Positions 5,629-14,036 are shown, counted from the stretch's first letter. The stretch is 16,056 bases of DNA from Nocardioides sp. (GCA_031177735.1 JAPSKJ010000029.1:1-16056); one strand, 5' to 3'. Program-made: numbers and translations. The notes: generated by a model not told the origin, from the letters alone.

Positions 5629-6161
5629 GCGACACCGCATCGGCCCCATCCACCAGCGCTCCCCGACGGGGGCGCCTGCGTGCCCTCTTCGCGATCGCCG
5701 CACTCGTGTGCCTGGCGCTGGACCAGGTCACCAAGGCGCTCGCGGTCCAGCACCTGACCGACCAGCCCGACGTGCAGGTGGTCGGCGAGCTGCTCCAGCT
5801 GCACCTGACCTACAACCCGGGTGCGGCGTTCAGCCTCGGCACCGAGTTCACCTACGTGTTCTCGGCTGCCGCGACCATCGCCACCGTCGTGGTGCTGTGG
5901 CTCGCGCGACGGCTCGGGTCGCCGCTGTGGGCGCTCGCCCTCGGCGTGCTCCTGGCGGGCATCACGGGGAACCTCGCCGATCGCCTCTTCCGCGAGCCCG
6001 GTCCGTTGCGGGGGCACGTGGTCGACTTCTTGATGCTGCCCAACTGGCCGATCTTCAACATCGCCGACGTCTGCATCAACGTCGCCGCCGTGCTCATCGT
6101 GGTCCAGGCCTTCCGGGGCGTGCGGCTCGACGGCACCCGGGAGCAGGAGGGTGAGCAGTGA
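5601..6161 (+). CDS. lspA: Lipoprotein signal peptidase (signal peptidase II)
   Basis: LspA is the membrane aspartyl protease that removes the signal peptide from diacylglyceryl-modified prolipoproteins. Four hydrophobic segments are visible (about 27-45, 84-101, 107-123 and 155-172). The motifs are intact: YNPGAAFSLG (71-80), GNLADRL (123-129), VVDFL (140-144) and FNIAD (152-156), giving catalytic Asp142 and Asp156. Coordinates use the ATG at 5601 (186 aa), which overlaps the upstream gene by 28 nt. Initiation at CTG 5625, giving a product starting SDTASAPSTS after the initiator, is quite possible because it has a good ribosome site and a 4-nt stop/start overlap. Both starts leave the conserved domain whole. 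The gene ends in a GTGA overlap with rluD. Confidence 0.95.
   Translation: MQAARGTSLSDTASAPSTSAPRRGRLRALFAIAALVCLALDQVTKALAVQHLTDQPDVQVVGELLQLHLTYNPGAAFSLGTEFTYVFSAAATIATVVVLWLARRLGSPLWALALGVLLAGITGNLADRLFREPGPLRGHVVDFLMLPNWPIFNIADVCINVAAVLIVVQAFRGVRLDGTREQEGEQ
5614..5619 (+). promoter_or_regulatory. GAGGAA ribosome site pointing to a CTG start for lspA
   Basis: GAGGAA is placed 5 nt before a CTG at 5625, which forms a CTGA overlap with the stop codon of the DksA-like gene. The only upstream in-frame ATG (5601) has no ribosome site. See the lspA entry. Confidence 0.45.
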
Positions 6162-7090
6162 ACGCAGACCACCGCGTCCTCTCGGTGCCCGAGGGCCTCG
6201 CTGGTGAGCGCGTCGACGCCGCGCTCGCCCGGATGTTCGGGCTCTCCCGCACCCGCGCCGCCGACCTGATCAGCCAGGGTCTGGTGCTCATCGACGGTGC
6301 CGGCGTCGGGAAGAGCGACCGGGTCATGCCGGGCTCGCAGCTCGAGGTGACCATCCCGAGCCTCGCCGACCCGCTCGAGGTGGTCCCCGAGGTCGTCGAG
6401 GGCATCAAGATCATCCACGACGACGACGCCATCGTCGTGATCGACAAGCCGGTCGGTGTCGCGGTCCACCCGAGCCCCGGCTGGAGCGGCCCCACCGTCG
6501 TGGGCCACCTCGCGGGAGCCGGCTTCCGGATCTCCACCAGTGGCGCGAAGGAGCGCGAAGGCATCGTCCAGCGCCTGGACGTCGGCACCTCGGGTGTGAT
6601 GGTCATCGCGAAGTCCGAGCACTCCTACTCGGTGCTCAAGAACGCCTTCCGGCACCGCACGGTCGACAAGACCTACCACGCCCTGGTCCAGGGCCACCCG
6701 GACCCGCACGAGGGCACGATCGACGCGCCGATCGGCCGCCATCCCAAGTTCGACTACAAGTTCGCCGTGATGGCCGACGGCCGGCACAGCATCACGCACT
6801 ACTCCACCCTCGAGGCGCACCGCTTCGCCTCCCTGCTGGAGATCCACCTCGAGACCGGCCGCACTCACCAGATCCGGGTGCACATGTCCGCGCTCAAGCA
6901 CCCGTGCGTCGGCGACCTGACCTACGGTGCCGACCCGGTGCTCGCCCAGCGGGTGGGCCTGGAGCGGCAGTGGCTGCACGCGGTGAAGCTCGGCTTCGAG
7001 CACCCCGAGACGGGGGAGTACGTCGCGTACGAGTCGACCTACCCCGAGGACCTGCAGCACGCGCTCGACGTGATCCGCGATGCCCACTGA
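6158..7090 (+). CDS. RluA/RluD-family 23S rRNA pseudouridine synthase
   Basis: The 310-residue enzyme isomerises uridines to pseudouridine in large-subunit rRNA. An S4-like RNA-binding domain lies at about 13-70 (GERVDAALARMFGLSRTRAADLI). The catalytic domain follows with IDKPVGVAVHPSPG (95-108), the active-site loop QRLDVGTSGVMV with catalytic D141, KTYHALVQG (about 170), and ETGRTHQIRVHMSALKHP. The usual HRLD is QRLD here, a variant I believe is common in actinobacteria; the Asp is kept. GTG at 6158 is preceded by AGGAGG (6145-6150) at 7 nt and overlaps the lspA stop as GTGA. Position next to lspA is the widespread lspA-rluD pairing. Which uridines it modifies cannot be read from the sequence, so I give no finer symbol. 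Confidence 0.95.
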   Translation: MNADHRVLSVPEGLAGERVDAALARMFGLSRTRAADLISQGLVLIDGAGVGKSDRVMPGSQLEVTIPSLADPLEVVPEVVEGIKIIHDDDAIVVIDKPVGVAVHPSPGWSGPTVVGHLAGAGFRISTSGAKEREGIVQRLDVGTSGVMVIAKSEHSYSVLKNAFRHRTVDKTYHALVQGHPDPHEGTIDAPIGRHPKFDYKFAVMADGRHSITHYSTLEAHRFASLLEIHLETGRTHQIRVHMSALKHPCVGDLTYGADPVLAQRVGLERQWLHAVKLGFEHPETGEYVAYESTYPEDLQHALDVIRDAH

Positions 7091-7601
7091 CCTGCCTGCA
7101 GCGCCGGAGGGCGACCTGCTCCTGCGCCCGGCTGTGCCCGAGGACGCCGAGGCGGTGACGGAGGTGTTCCTCGCCTCCCGGATCGCCGCGCACGCCGCCG
7201 GCGTGATGCCCGGCTTCATGCACCCGGTCGCGGAGGTCCGTGGCCACCTGGTGCCGCGCAACCGCTCCGGAGAGATCTGGGTCGCCGAGGTCGGCGGGCA
7301 GGTGGCGGCGTACGCCCGGATCACCGGGGAGTGGCTCGACGACCTCTACGTCCACCCCGACCACGCCGGAGCCGGCATCGGCTCGGCGCTCCTGGACCTG
7401 GTCAAGGCTCGGTGTCCGGACGGCTTCGGGCTGTGGGTCTTCGAGATGAACACCCCTGCTCGCGGGTTCTACGCGCGCCACGGCCTGGTCGAGGTCGAGC
7501 GCACCGACGGGTCCGGCAACATGGAACGGTGCCCCGACATCCGCATGCTCTGGGCCGGCGCAGCAGCAGCCGACCCGGGCAGGTCGGCCCCTTCCGCCTA
7601 G
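7080..7601 (+). CDS. GNAT-family N-acetyltransferase
   Basis: The 173-residue protein has the GNAT fold. It shows an N-terminal RPAVPEDAEAV block (16-26), beta strands around IWVAEVGGQVAAYARI (66-81), and the acetyl-CoA pyrophosphate loop in LYVHPDHAGAGIGSALLDLV (89-108), a clear H-x-G-x-G-I/A version of motif A. Motif B follows with FEMNTPARGFYARHGLVEV (about 121-139). The acceptor substrate is not evident. Some relatives acetylate protein N-termini or small amines, and nothing here distinguishes these. The ATG lies 11 nt inside the end of rluD, so the gene is translationally coupled and is probably the last gene of the operon. A short Ala/Pro-rich tail follows the domain. Confidence 0.9.
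   Translation: MPTDLPAAPEGDLLLRPAVPEDAEAVTEVFLASRIAAHAAGVMPGFMHPVAEVRGHLVPRNRSGEIWVAEVGGQVAAYARITGEWLDDLYVHPDHAGAGIGSALLDLVKARCPDGFGLWVFEMNTPARGFYARHGLVEVERTDGSGNMERCPDIRMLWAGAAAADPGRSAPSA
7569..7588 (+). terminator. Small hairpin overlapping the 3' end of the GNAT gene
   Basis: GCCGACC (7569-7575) and GGTCGGC (7582-7588) form a perfect 7-bp stem with a 6-nt loop, just before the GNAT stop codon. It could end the lspA operon. It lies in coding sequence and has no T-run. Confidence 0.3.
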
Positions 7602-7694
7602 CTCCGCGGGACCCGGACGCCGGACTGTCGGTGGTCGCGGTCACGATGGGTTCGACACGGCTCACCACCGGCCAGGCCGGGACTCGGCACGGGG

Positions 7695-7700
7695 TAGTCT
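7695..7700 (+). promoter_or_regulatory. Putative dnaE -10 element (TAGTCT)
   Basis: TAGTCT fits TANNNT and lies about 90 nt before the dnaE start in the 186-bp gap after the GNAT gene. No clear -35 is visible. A start near 7707 would give an 80-nt leader. The rest of the gap holds nothing I recognise. Confidence 0.35.
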
Positions 7701-7787
7701 GAGGGCCTTCCCCGCAGAGTCTGGCTGACCGCCGTGACGCTGCCGAGGCACGCCCAGACCCACCTCCGAGGGGACCCCAACCGACTC

Positions 7788-10700
7788 ATGTCGACGCCCG
7801 CACCGGACTCCTTCGTCCACCTGCACGTGCACACCGAGTACTCCATGCTCGACGGAGCCTCGCTGCTCGACGGGTTGTTCCAGCGGGTGAACGACCTCGG
7901 CATGACGTCGATCGCGATGACCGACCACGGCAACCTGCACGGCGCCTACGACTTCTGGTCCAAGGCCCGCAAGCACGGCGTGAAGCCGATCATCGGCATC
8001 GAGGCCTACCTCACCCCGGGCACCCACCGCAGCGAGCGCCGCAAGGTCCGCTGGGGCAAGGGAGACATCGCCGACGAGGGTGGCAACGACGTCGCGGGCG
8101 GGGGCGCCTACACCCACATGACGATGTACGCCGAGACCACCGAGGGGATGCACAACCTCTTCCGGCTCGGCTCCTTGGCCAGCCTCGAGGGCATGTACTA
8201 CAAGCCGCGGATGGACCGCGAGCTCCTCCAGACCTACGGCAAGGGCATCATCGCCACGACCGGTTGCCCGTCGGGGGAGATCCAGACCCGGCTGCGGCTC
8301 GGGCAGTACGACGAGGCCCGCCGCGCCGCCGGGGAGTTCCAGGAGATCTTCGGCAAGGACAACTTCTTCCTCGAGCTGATGGACCACGGCATCGGCATCG
8401 AGAAGATCGTGCGCGACGACCTGCTCCGCCTGGGCAAGGAGCTGGGCATCCGCCCGATCGCGACCAACGACTCGCACTACAACAACCCCGAGGACGCTGC
8501 CGCCCACGACGCCCTCATCTGCGTCGCGTCGGGCAAGCGCCTCGCCGACACCAACCGGTTGAAGTTCGACGGCGGCGGTTACTACATCAAGTCCGCCGCC
8601 GAGATGCGCGAGCTGTGGGCCGTGCAGTTCGGGATGCCCGAGGCGTGCGACAACACCCTGGAGATCGCCGAGCGGTGCGACGTCGAGTTCACCGAGTCCA
8701 CCGGCGGCTACATGGCGCGCGCAGACGTGCCTGCGGGGGAGACCGAGGAGTCGTGGTTCCGCGCCGAGGTGTGGCGCGGCATCGAGGCGCGCTACCCCGG
8801 CGACAAGCTCACCGCCGAGGTCAAGGACCGTGTCGAGATGGAGCTCGCGGTCATCTCGCAGAAGGGCTACTGCGGCTACTACCTCGTGGTCGCCGACTTC
8901 ATCCAGTGGGCCAAGCGCAACGGCATCCGGGTGGGTCCCGGCCGCGGCTCCGGTGCCGGCTCGATCGCGGCGTACGCACTGCGCATCACCGATCTGTGCC
9001 CGCTGGAGCACGGCCTGATCTTCGAGCGCTTCCTCAACCCCGAGCGCCCCTCGATGCCCGACTTCGACATCGACTTCGACGAGCGTCGGCGCACCGAGGT
9101 GATCAACTACGTCAGCCAGAAGTACGGCAACGACCGGGTCGCCTACATCGCCACCTTCGGCCGGATCAAGGCCAAGCAGGCGATCAAGGACGCCTCGCGC
9201 GTCCTCGACTACGACTTCGCCACCGGCGATCGGATCACCAAGGCGCTGCCGCCCGACATCATGGGCAAGGGCGTGCCGCTCAAGGAGCTGTTCAACGAGG
9301 AGCACAAACGCTACGCCGACGCCGGCGAGTTCCGTGCGCTCTACGAGCAGAACCCCGACGTCCGCCGCATCTACGAGACCGCCGTCGGCCTCGAGGGACA
9401 GATCCGCCAGTGGGGCGTGCACGCGGCCGGCGTGATCATGTCCAGCGAGCCGCTCATCGACATCGTGCCGATCATGAAGCGCGAGCAGGACGGCGCCATC
9501 ATCACCCAGTTCGACTACCCCATGTGCGAGTCGCTGGGGCTGGTCAAGATGGACTTCCTGGGCCTGCGCAACCTCACCGTGCTCGACGACGCGCTGGCCA
9601 ACATCCGGGCCAACCGCGGCGAGGAGGTCGTCCTCGAGGAGCTCACCTTCGACGACCCCGCGACCTACGAGCTGCTCTCCCGCGGTGACACGCTCGGGGT
9701 CTTCCAGCTCGACGGCGGGCCGATGCGCGCGCTGCTGCGCAGCATGCGCCCCGACAAGTTCGCCGACATCTCCGCGGTCGGCGCGCTCTACCGGCCGGGC
9801 CCGATGGGTGCCGACTCGCACAACAAGTACGCCCGCCGCAAGAACGGCCGGGAGCCGATCGACCCGATCCACCCCGAGCTGGCCGAGGCGCTCGAGCCGG
9901 TGCTGGGGGAGACCTACGGCCTGATCGTCTACCAGGAGCAGGTCATGGCGATCGCGCAGGTGCTGGCCGGCTTCACGCTGGGCCAGGCGGACAACCTGCG
10001 GCGCGCGATGGGCAAGAAGAAGAAGGAGGAGCTCGACAAGCAGTACGCCGGCTTCCAGGCCGGCATGCTCGAGCGGGGATACTCCCAGAAGGCGATCACC
10101 ACCCTGTGGGAGATCCTGCTCCCCTTCTCCGACTACGCCTTCAACAAGGCGCACTCGGCCGCCTACGGCGTGATCTCCTACTGGACCGCCTTCCTCAAGG
10201 CCAACTACCCGGCCGAGTACATGGCCGCCCTGCTGACCAGCGTCAAGGACGACAAGGACAAGTCGGCGATCTACCTCAACGAGTGCCGCCGGATGAAGAT
10301 CCAGGTGCTCCCGCCGGACGTCAACGAGTCCTCGCACAACTTCACCCCGGTCGGCCGCGACATCCGCTTCGGCCTGACCGCCATCCGCAACGTCGGCTCG
10401 AACGTGGTCGACGGCATCGTGGCCGGCCGCGAGGAGAAGGGTCGGTTCACCGACTTCAACGACTTCCTCGACAAGGTGCCGGCACAGGTCTGCAACAAGC
10501 GGGTCATCGAGTCGCTGATCAAGGCCGGAGCCTTCGACGAGCTCAAGCACCGGCGGCGCGCCCTGGTCGCGGTCCACGAGACCGCGGTCGACCAGTACGT
10601 CGACATCAAGAAGAACGAAGCGATCGGCCAGGACTCCCTCTTCGGCGGGCTCGACGATGACGGGGGCGCCGGCTTCGGCATCTCCGTGAGCATCCCGGAG

Positions 10701-11348
10701 CTGGAGGAGTGGGACAAGATGACCCTCCTGGGCCACGAGCGGGAGATGCTCGGCCTCTACGTCTCCGACCACCCGCTGCTGGGCCTGGAGCACGTGCTCT
10801 CGCGTGACACCGACTGCACCATCGGCCAGCTGGTCACCGACGAGGACCGCCCGCACGGCTCGACCGTCGCGGTGTGCGGCCTGGTCACCTCGGTGCAGCG
10901 CAAGATCACCAAGCGCGGCGACCCGTGGGCGACGGTCACCCTGGAGGACCTCGAGGGCGCCGTCGAGGTGCTGCTCTTCCCGAGCGCCTACCAGCTCGCC
11001 GCGGGCCACCTGGCCGAGGACGCGATCATCCGGGTCAAGGGCCAGCTCGACAAGGACCGCGAGCAGCCGCAGCTGCGCGGCCAGGAGGTCACCGTGCCCG
11101 ACCTCCAGGACGCCGCGGTCGGTCCGGTGGTGATCAGCATGCCGTCGACGAGGTGCACTCCGCCGACGGTCGCCCAGCTCCGCGACGTGCTCGCCACGCA
11201 CCCCGGCCTGACCGAGGTGCGGCTGCGGCTGCTCACCCGGGAGTCCACCCGCGTGATGCGCCTCGACGACCGGCTCCGCGTCACGCCGAGCCCGGCGCTG
11301 TTCGCCGACCTCAAGCAGCTCCTGGGACCCGGATGCCTCACCAGCTGA
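7788..11348 (+). CDS. dnaE: DNA polymerase III alpha subunit (DnaE1, replicative)
   Basis: The 1186-residue catalytic subunit of the chromosomal replicase is complete. The N-terminal PHP domain has HLHVHTEYSMLDGAS (11-25), MTDHGN (44-49), IEAY (71-74), TTGCPSG (about 157-163) and NDSHYNNPED (227-236). The polymerase triad is D427 and D429 in PDFDIDFDE and D589 in KMDFLGLRNL. Tandem HhH and OB-fold regions follow (OB about 1020-1100, TVAVCGLVTSVQRK). QDSLF (948-952) matches the beta-clamp-binding consensus. I chose the ATG at 7788 because homologues start just before SFVHLHVHTEYS. A GTG at 7734 is in frame but adds 18 unconserved residues. GAGGGG at 7768-7773 is rather far (14 nt). Position after the lspA/rluD operon is usual in this group. 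Confidence 0.97.
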   Translation: MSTPAPDSFVHLHVHTEYSMLDGASLLDGLFQRVNDLGMTSIAMTDHGNLHGAYDFWSKARKHGVKPIIGIEAYLTPGTHRSERRKVRWGKGDIADEGGNDVAGGGAYTHMTMYAETTEGMHNLFRLGSLASLEGMYYKPRMDRELLQTYGKGIIATTGCPSGEIQTRLRLGQYDEARRAAGEFQEIFGKDNFFLELMDHGIGIEKIVRDDLLRLGKELGIRPIATNDSHYNNPEDAAAHDALICVASGKRLADTNRLKFDGGGYYIKSAAEMRELWAVQFGMPEACDNTLEIAERCDVEFTESTGGYMARADVPAGETEESWFRAEVWRGIEARYPGDKLTAEVKDRVEMELAVISQKGYCGYYLVVADFIQWAKRNGIRVGPGRGSGAGSIAAYALRITDLCPLEHGLIFERFLNPERPSMPDFDIDFDERRRTEVINYVSQKYGNDRVAYIATFGRIKAKQAIKDASRVLDYDFATGDRITKALPPDIMGKGVPLKELFNEEHKRYADAGEFRALYEQNPDVRRIYETAVGLEGQIRQWGVHAAGVIMSSEPLIDIVPIMKREQDGAIITQFDYPMCESLGLVKMDFLGLRNLTVLDDALANIRANRGEEVVLEELTFDDPATYELLSRGDTLGVFQLDGGPMRALLRSMRPDKFADISAVGALYRPGPMGADSHNKYARRKNGREPIDPIHPELAEALEPVLGETYGLIVYQEQVMAIAQVLAGFTLGQADNLRRAMGKKKKEELDKQYAGFQAGMLERGYSQKAITTLWEILLPFSDYAFNKAHSAAYGVISYWTAFLKANYPAEYMAALLTSVKDDKDKSAIYLNECRRMKIQVLPPDVNESSHNFTPVGRDIRFGLTAIRNVGSNVVDGIVAGREEKGRFTDFNDFLDKVPAQVCNKRVIESLIKAGAFDELKHRRRALVAVHETAVDQYVDIKKNEAIGQDSLFGGLDDDGGAGFGISVSIPELEEWDKMTLLGHEREMLGLYVSDHPLLGLEHVLSRDTDCTIGQLVTDEDRPHGSTVAVCGLVTSVQRKITKRGDPWATVTLEDLEGAVEVLLFPSAYQLAAGHLAEDAIIRVKGQLDKDREQPQLRGQEVTVPDLQDAAVGPVVISMPSTRCTPPTVAQLRDVLATHPGLTEVRLRLLTRESTRVMRLDDRLRVTPSPALFADLKQLLGPGCLTS

Positions 11349-11857
11349 CCCGTGGGTTCGGCGGGGCAGTCCTGACGGTGGTCCTCTTCCTCCTCGCCGG
11401 CGCGCTCGCCGGAGCGGTGTGGTGGTGGGCGTGGGAGGCGCCCTCCGGGATGGTCCGCGACGGGCGCTGGTACCCCCAGCCCTGGGACGTGGGCCAGCAG
11501 GCCGACTTCGCCGGTCAGGCCTGGTACGTCGTCGTCGCGGCTGTCACCGGGCTGCTCGGCGGTGCCCTGGCCACCCTCGGGCGGGCGCGAGGCGAGCTCC
11601 TCACCCTCGGCTCGGTCCTCCTCGGCTCCGTCGCGGGAGGGGTGGTGATGCGCCTGGTGGGCCAGGCGCTGGCTGCTGAGGACCCACATGTGCTGGCCCG
11701 GACGGCCGACGACGGAGCCCGGCTGTCCGGCACCCTCCACCTCGCCGGGCCGGTGTGGTGGTTGGCGATGCCGTTCGGTGCGCTCCTCGCAGTGGCGGTC
11801 GTCTTCCTCCTCCTCGCCCCACCCGTTCTGCGATTAGCCGACACCCAGGCGGGGTAG
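11333..11857 (+). CDS. Small four-helix membrane protein (function unknown)
   Basis: This 174-residue protein has four hydrophobic segments (about 11-31, 62-82, 89-109 and 141-161). A Trp-rich turn follows the first (WWWAWEAPSG) and a soluble loop contains RDGRWYPQPWDVGQQADFAGQAW (about 42-64). Its layout recalls the poorly characterised DUF2567-type actinobacterial membrane proteins, but I cannot assign the family securely. The ATG lies 16 nt inside the end of dnaE, so it is coupled to the polymerase gene. Codon bias is G/C-rich at third positions as in its neighbours, which supports real coding. No catalytic motif is seen. Confidence 0.75.
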   Translation: MPHQLTRGFGGAVLTVVLFLLAGALAGAVWWWAWEAPSGMVRDGRWYPQPWDVGQQADFAGQAWYVVVAAVTGLLGGALATLGRARGELLTLGSVLLGSVAGGVVMRLVGQALAAEDPHVLARTADDGARLSGTLHLAGPVWWLAMPFGALLAVAVVFLLLAPPVLRLADTQAG

Positions 11858-11867
11858 GGTCCCCGCC
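11848..11867 (+). promoter_or_regulatory. Leaderless promoter with its -10 in the loop of a perfect inverted repeat
   Basis: TAGGGT (11855-11860), a TANNNT-type -10, is flanked by GGCGGGG (11848-11854) and its exact complement CCCCGCC (11861-11867). The GTG start codon follows at once at 11868, 7 nt from the -10, so transcription should begin at or next to the start codon. The flanking repeat could be an operator or could be chance in GC-rich DNA. It overlaps the stop of the preceding membrane-protein gene. Confidence 0.5.
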
Positions 11868-13511
11868 GTGAGCGAGCACCTCTCCTTCGGCGGCCCCACC
11901 ACCCCTCCTCCTTCGCAGCGCCCTGCGGCGCCGCGACGCCGCGGCCGGTGGGTGATCGCCGGGGCCGCGGGCCTGCTCGGTGCCGGCGTGGTCGGCGGCG
12001 GCGTGTGGGCCGCGATGTCGTTCTTCGGCACCGGGGCGCAGCCCGCCGAGGCCCTCCCGGCCGACACGCTGGCCTACCTCGCCATCGACCTGGACCCCGA
12101 CGGCGGCCAGAAGATCGAGGCGCTCCGCGCGCTCAACAAGTTCCCGGCCTTCAAGGAGTCGGTCGGCCTCGATGCCGACGACGACGTCCGCGAGCGCCTG
12201 GTCGAGCTGATCAGCGAGGACGCCGGCTGCACGATCGACTTCGCCGCCGACGTCGAGCCGTGGCTCGGCTCACGGTTCGCCATGGCGGCGGTGGAGGTCG
12301 ATGACGCGCCCCACCCGGTCGTGGTCGCCCAGGTCGAGGACGCCGACACCGCCGAGACCGGCCTCGCCAAGGTCACGGAGAGCTGCGGCGAGGACTTCGG
12401 TGAGTACACCGTCAGCGGCGAGTGGGTGATCATCGGCGAGAGCAGCGAGGTCACCGACGCGGTCGCCGCGGACGCCGCCGAGGCGCGCCTGGCCGCCGAC
12501 CCCGAGTTCACGAAGTGGACCGGCGAGGTCGGTGGGTCGGGCATCGCGACGGCGTACCTCTCCGCCGGGGGCATGCGCACCCTCGTCGAGGGGTTCACCG
12601 GACTCGGCATGGTGTCGTCGGGCATGCCTCGGGCCTACAGCAACCAGCCGGCCGTGCACACCGGGGACGAGCTGCCGGGCGGCGAGGAGCCGCTCGACGA
12701 CGAGGTGGTGGTTCCGGAGGGCGTGTGCCCCGACATGATGTCGGGCGAGCCGCCGGCGGCCAGCCTGGAGGCCTTCAAGGGCGCCGCGGCGTCGCTGCGC
12801 TTCGACGACGGCGACCTCACGATCGAGGTCGCGGCCGACGGCTCCGCCGCGTCCCTGCCCGAGGGCGTCGGCAACGCCGCCGACGCGGTCGGCGCGCTCC
12901 CGGCCGACTCCGCGATCGCGCTGGGCTTCGCCAGCGCCGACAACTGGGTCGACGTCTACGTCGAGCAGCTCAAGGCGCTGTGCGGTCCGGAGTTCGACGA
13001 GCAGGCGTTGTTCGCGGAGCTCTCCGCGATGAGCGGGCTCGACCTCCCCGGTGACCTGCAGACGCTGCTCGGCGACTCCGTCGCCCTGGTGCTCGGCCCG
13101 GACTTCGACGTCGATGACGAGAGCCTCCCGCTGGCCGCGCGCGTGCAGGGCGACGGCGCCGCCATCCAGGCCGTGATGGACAAGCTGATCCAGCGGGTGC
13201 CCGATCTCGCCGGGTTCCTCGGCACCACCGTGGACGGTGACGTCGCGGTCCTCGGCCCCGACGCCGACTTCCGCGACGAGGTGGCGAAGGACGGCGGCCT
13301 GGGCGAGAGCAAGACCTTCCGTGACGTCGTCCCCGACCCCGAGGGTTCCATCGGAATCCTCTACCTCGCGCCCGACCAGCTCACCGGACTGCTCGAGATG
13401 CTCGGCGACCCCGAGCTCTCCGCCAACATCGAGCCGCTGGCGGGGATCGGGGCGTCGGGCAAGGTCGACGGCGACGTGCTGCGCGGCGAGTTGCGCGTCG
13501 CGACGGACTGA
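11868..13511 (+). CDS. DUF3352-type single-pass membrane-anchored protein
   Basis: The 547-residue protein has a short Pro-rich cytosolic N-terminus (1-22), a basic RRRGR stop, one transmembrane helix (about 28-50), and a large extracytoplasmic acidic domain. The domain opens with AEALPADTLAYLAIDLDP (60-77) and GGQKIEALRALNKFPAF, which I recognise as the DUF3352 family signature. No biochemical role is known. The domain is Asp/Glu/Ala-rich with four scattered cysteines that could pair outside the cell. There is no catalytic signature and no lipobox, so the helix is an anchor rather than a cleaved signal. Its promoter looks leaderless. It is followed by a convergent gene after only 30 nt. Confidence 0.85.
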   Translation: MSEHLSFGGPTTPPPSQRPAAPRRRGRWVIAGAAGLLGAGVVGGGVWAAMSFFGTGAQPAEALPADTLAYLAIDLDPDGGQKIEALRALNKFPAFKESVGLDADDDVRERLVELISEDAGCTIDFAADVEPWLGSRFAMAAVEVDDAPHPVVVAQVEDADTAETGLAKVTESCGEDFGEYTVSGEWVIIGESSEVTDAVAADAAEARLAADPEFTKWTGEVGGSGIATAYLSAGGMRTLVEGFTGLGMVSSGMPRAYSNQPAVHTGDELPGGEEPLDDEVVVPEGVCPDMMSGEPPAASLEAFKGAAASLRFDDGDLTIEVAADGSAASLPEGVGNAADAVGALPADSAIALGFASADNWVDVYVEQLKALCGPEFDEQALFAELSAMSGLDLPGDLQTLLGDSVALVLGPDFDVDDESLPLAARVQGDGAAIQAVMDKLIQRVPDLAGFLGTTVDGDVAVLGPDADFRDEVAKDGGLGESKTFRDVVPDPEGSIGILYLAPDQLTGLLEMLGDPELSANIEPLAGIGASGKVDGDVLRGELRVATD

Positions 13512-13525
13512 GCCGGCAGGCCGGC
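13512..13525. terminator. Short GCCGGC-AG-GCCGGC inverted repeat between convergent genes
   Basis: Two perfect 6-bp arms with a 2-nt centre occupy the 30-nt gap between the DUF3352 gene and the convergent deacylase gene. They might serve as a weak bidirectional terminator. The loop is too short for an ideal hairpin. Confidence 0.25.
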
Positions 13526-13541
13526 CCGGGGTCGCGGGCGG

Positions 13542-14030
13542 TCAGCGTCGGATGGGGGCGATGACCGCCGAGGTCGCCGCCACCAGGTCGGCCGGGGCCA
13601 GCTCGATGTCCAGGCCGCGTCGCCCGCCGGAGACGAAGACGGTCGGGAAGTCGAGCGCCGAGGCGTCGACCACCGTCGGGTGCGCGCGCTTCTGACCGAC
13701 GGGGGAGATGCCGCCGGCGACGTACCCCGTCGCCCGCTCGGCGGCCGCCACCTCCGCCATCACCGCCTTCGAGCCGCCCAGCGCCTTCGCCAGCGCCTTC
13801 AGATCGAGCTGTCCGGAGACCGGGACGACGCCGACACCGAGCCGGCCGTCGACCGTGGCCATCAGCGTCTTGAACACCCGTGCGGGGTCGACGCCGAGCG
13901 CCTGGGCGGCCTCGAGGCCGAAGGACTCCGCCCGCGGGTCGTGCGTGTAGGGGTGCAGGGTGAAGGCGATGCCCGCCCGGGTCAGCGCCACGGTGGCCGG
14001 CGTGCCGCCGGCGCCACTCTTCTTGGCCAC
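13542..14030 (-). CDS. ybaK: YbaK/EbsC-type Cys-tRNA(Pro) deacylase
   Basis: The 162-residue single-domain protein is of the YbaK/ProX editing family, which hydrolyses Cys-tRNA(Pro) made by error by prolyl-tRNA synthetase. The diagnostic blocks are FKTLMA with the conserved Lys54, PVSGQLDLKALAKALG (70-85), and the loop GYVAGGISPVGQKR (102-115). The C-terminal strands VFVSGGRRGLDIELAPADL are normal. Length is typical for stand-alone YbaK. The start is a GTG at 14030-14028. No ribosome site precedes it, but TAGCCT lies 6 nt upstream, so the mRNA may be leaderless. It is convergent with the DUF3352 gene. Confidence 0.93.
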   Translation of the reverse strand: MAKKSGAGGTPATVALTRAGIAFTLHPYTHDPRAESFGLEAAQALGVDPARVFKTLMATVDGRLGVGVVPVSGQLDLKALAKALGGSKAVMAEVAAAERATGYVAGGISPVGQKRAHPTVVDASALDFPTVFVSGGRRGLDIELAPADLVAATSAVIAPIRR

Positions 14031-14036
14031 GGAGCA

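Noticed and set aside
7602..7787. Riboswitch or structured RNA before dnaE
   Set aside because: No recognisable aptamer consensus or strong paired helices could be traced; only a -10-like hexamer is supportable.
8264..9688. 474-codon plus-strand frame inside dnaE
   Set aside because: It is an out-of-frame Arg-rich shadow of dnaE with no start signal or recognisable motif.
7662..11201. 1179-codon minus-strand open frame opposite dnaE
   Set aside because: It is the mirror of a strongly conserved gene. In GC-rich DNA the antisense frame lacks stops, and its product is a low-complexity Val/Gly/Asp/His/Leu-rich sequence with no domain.
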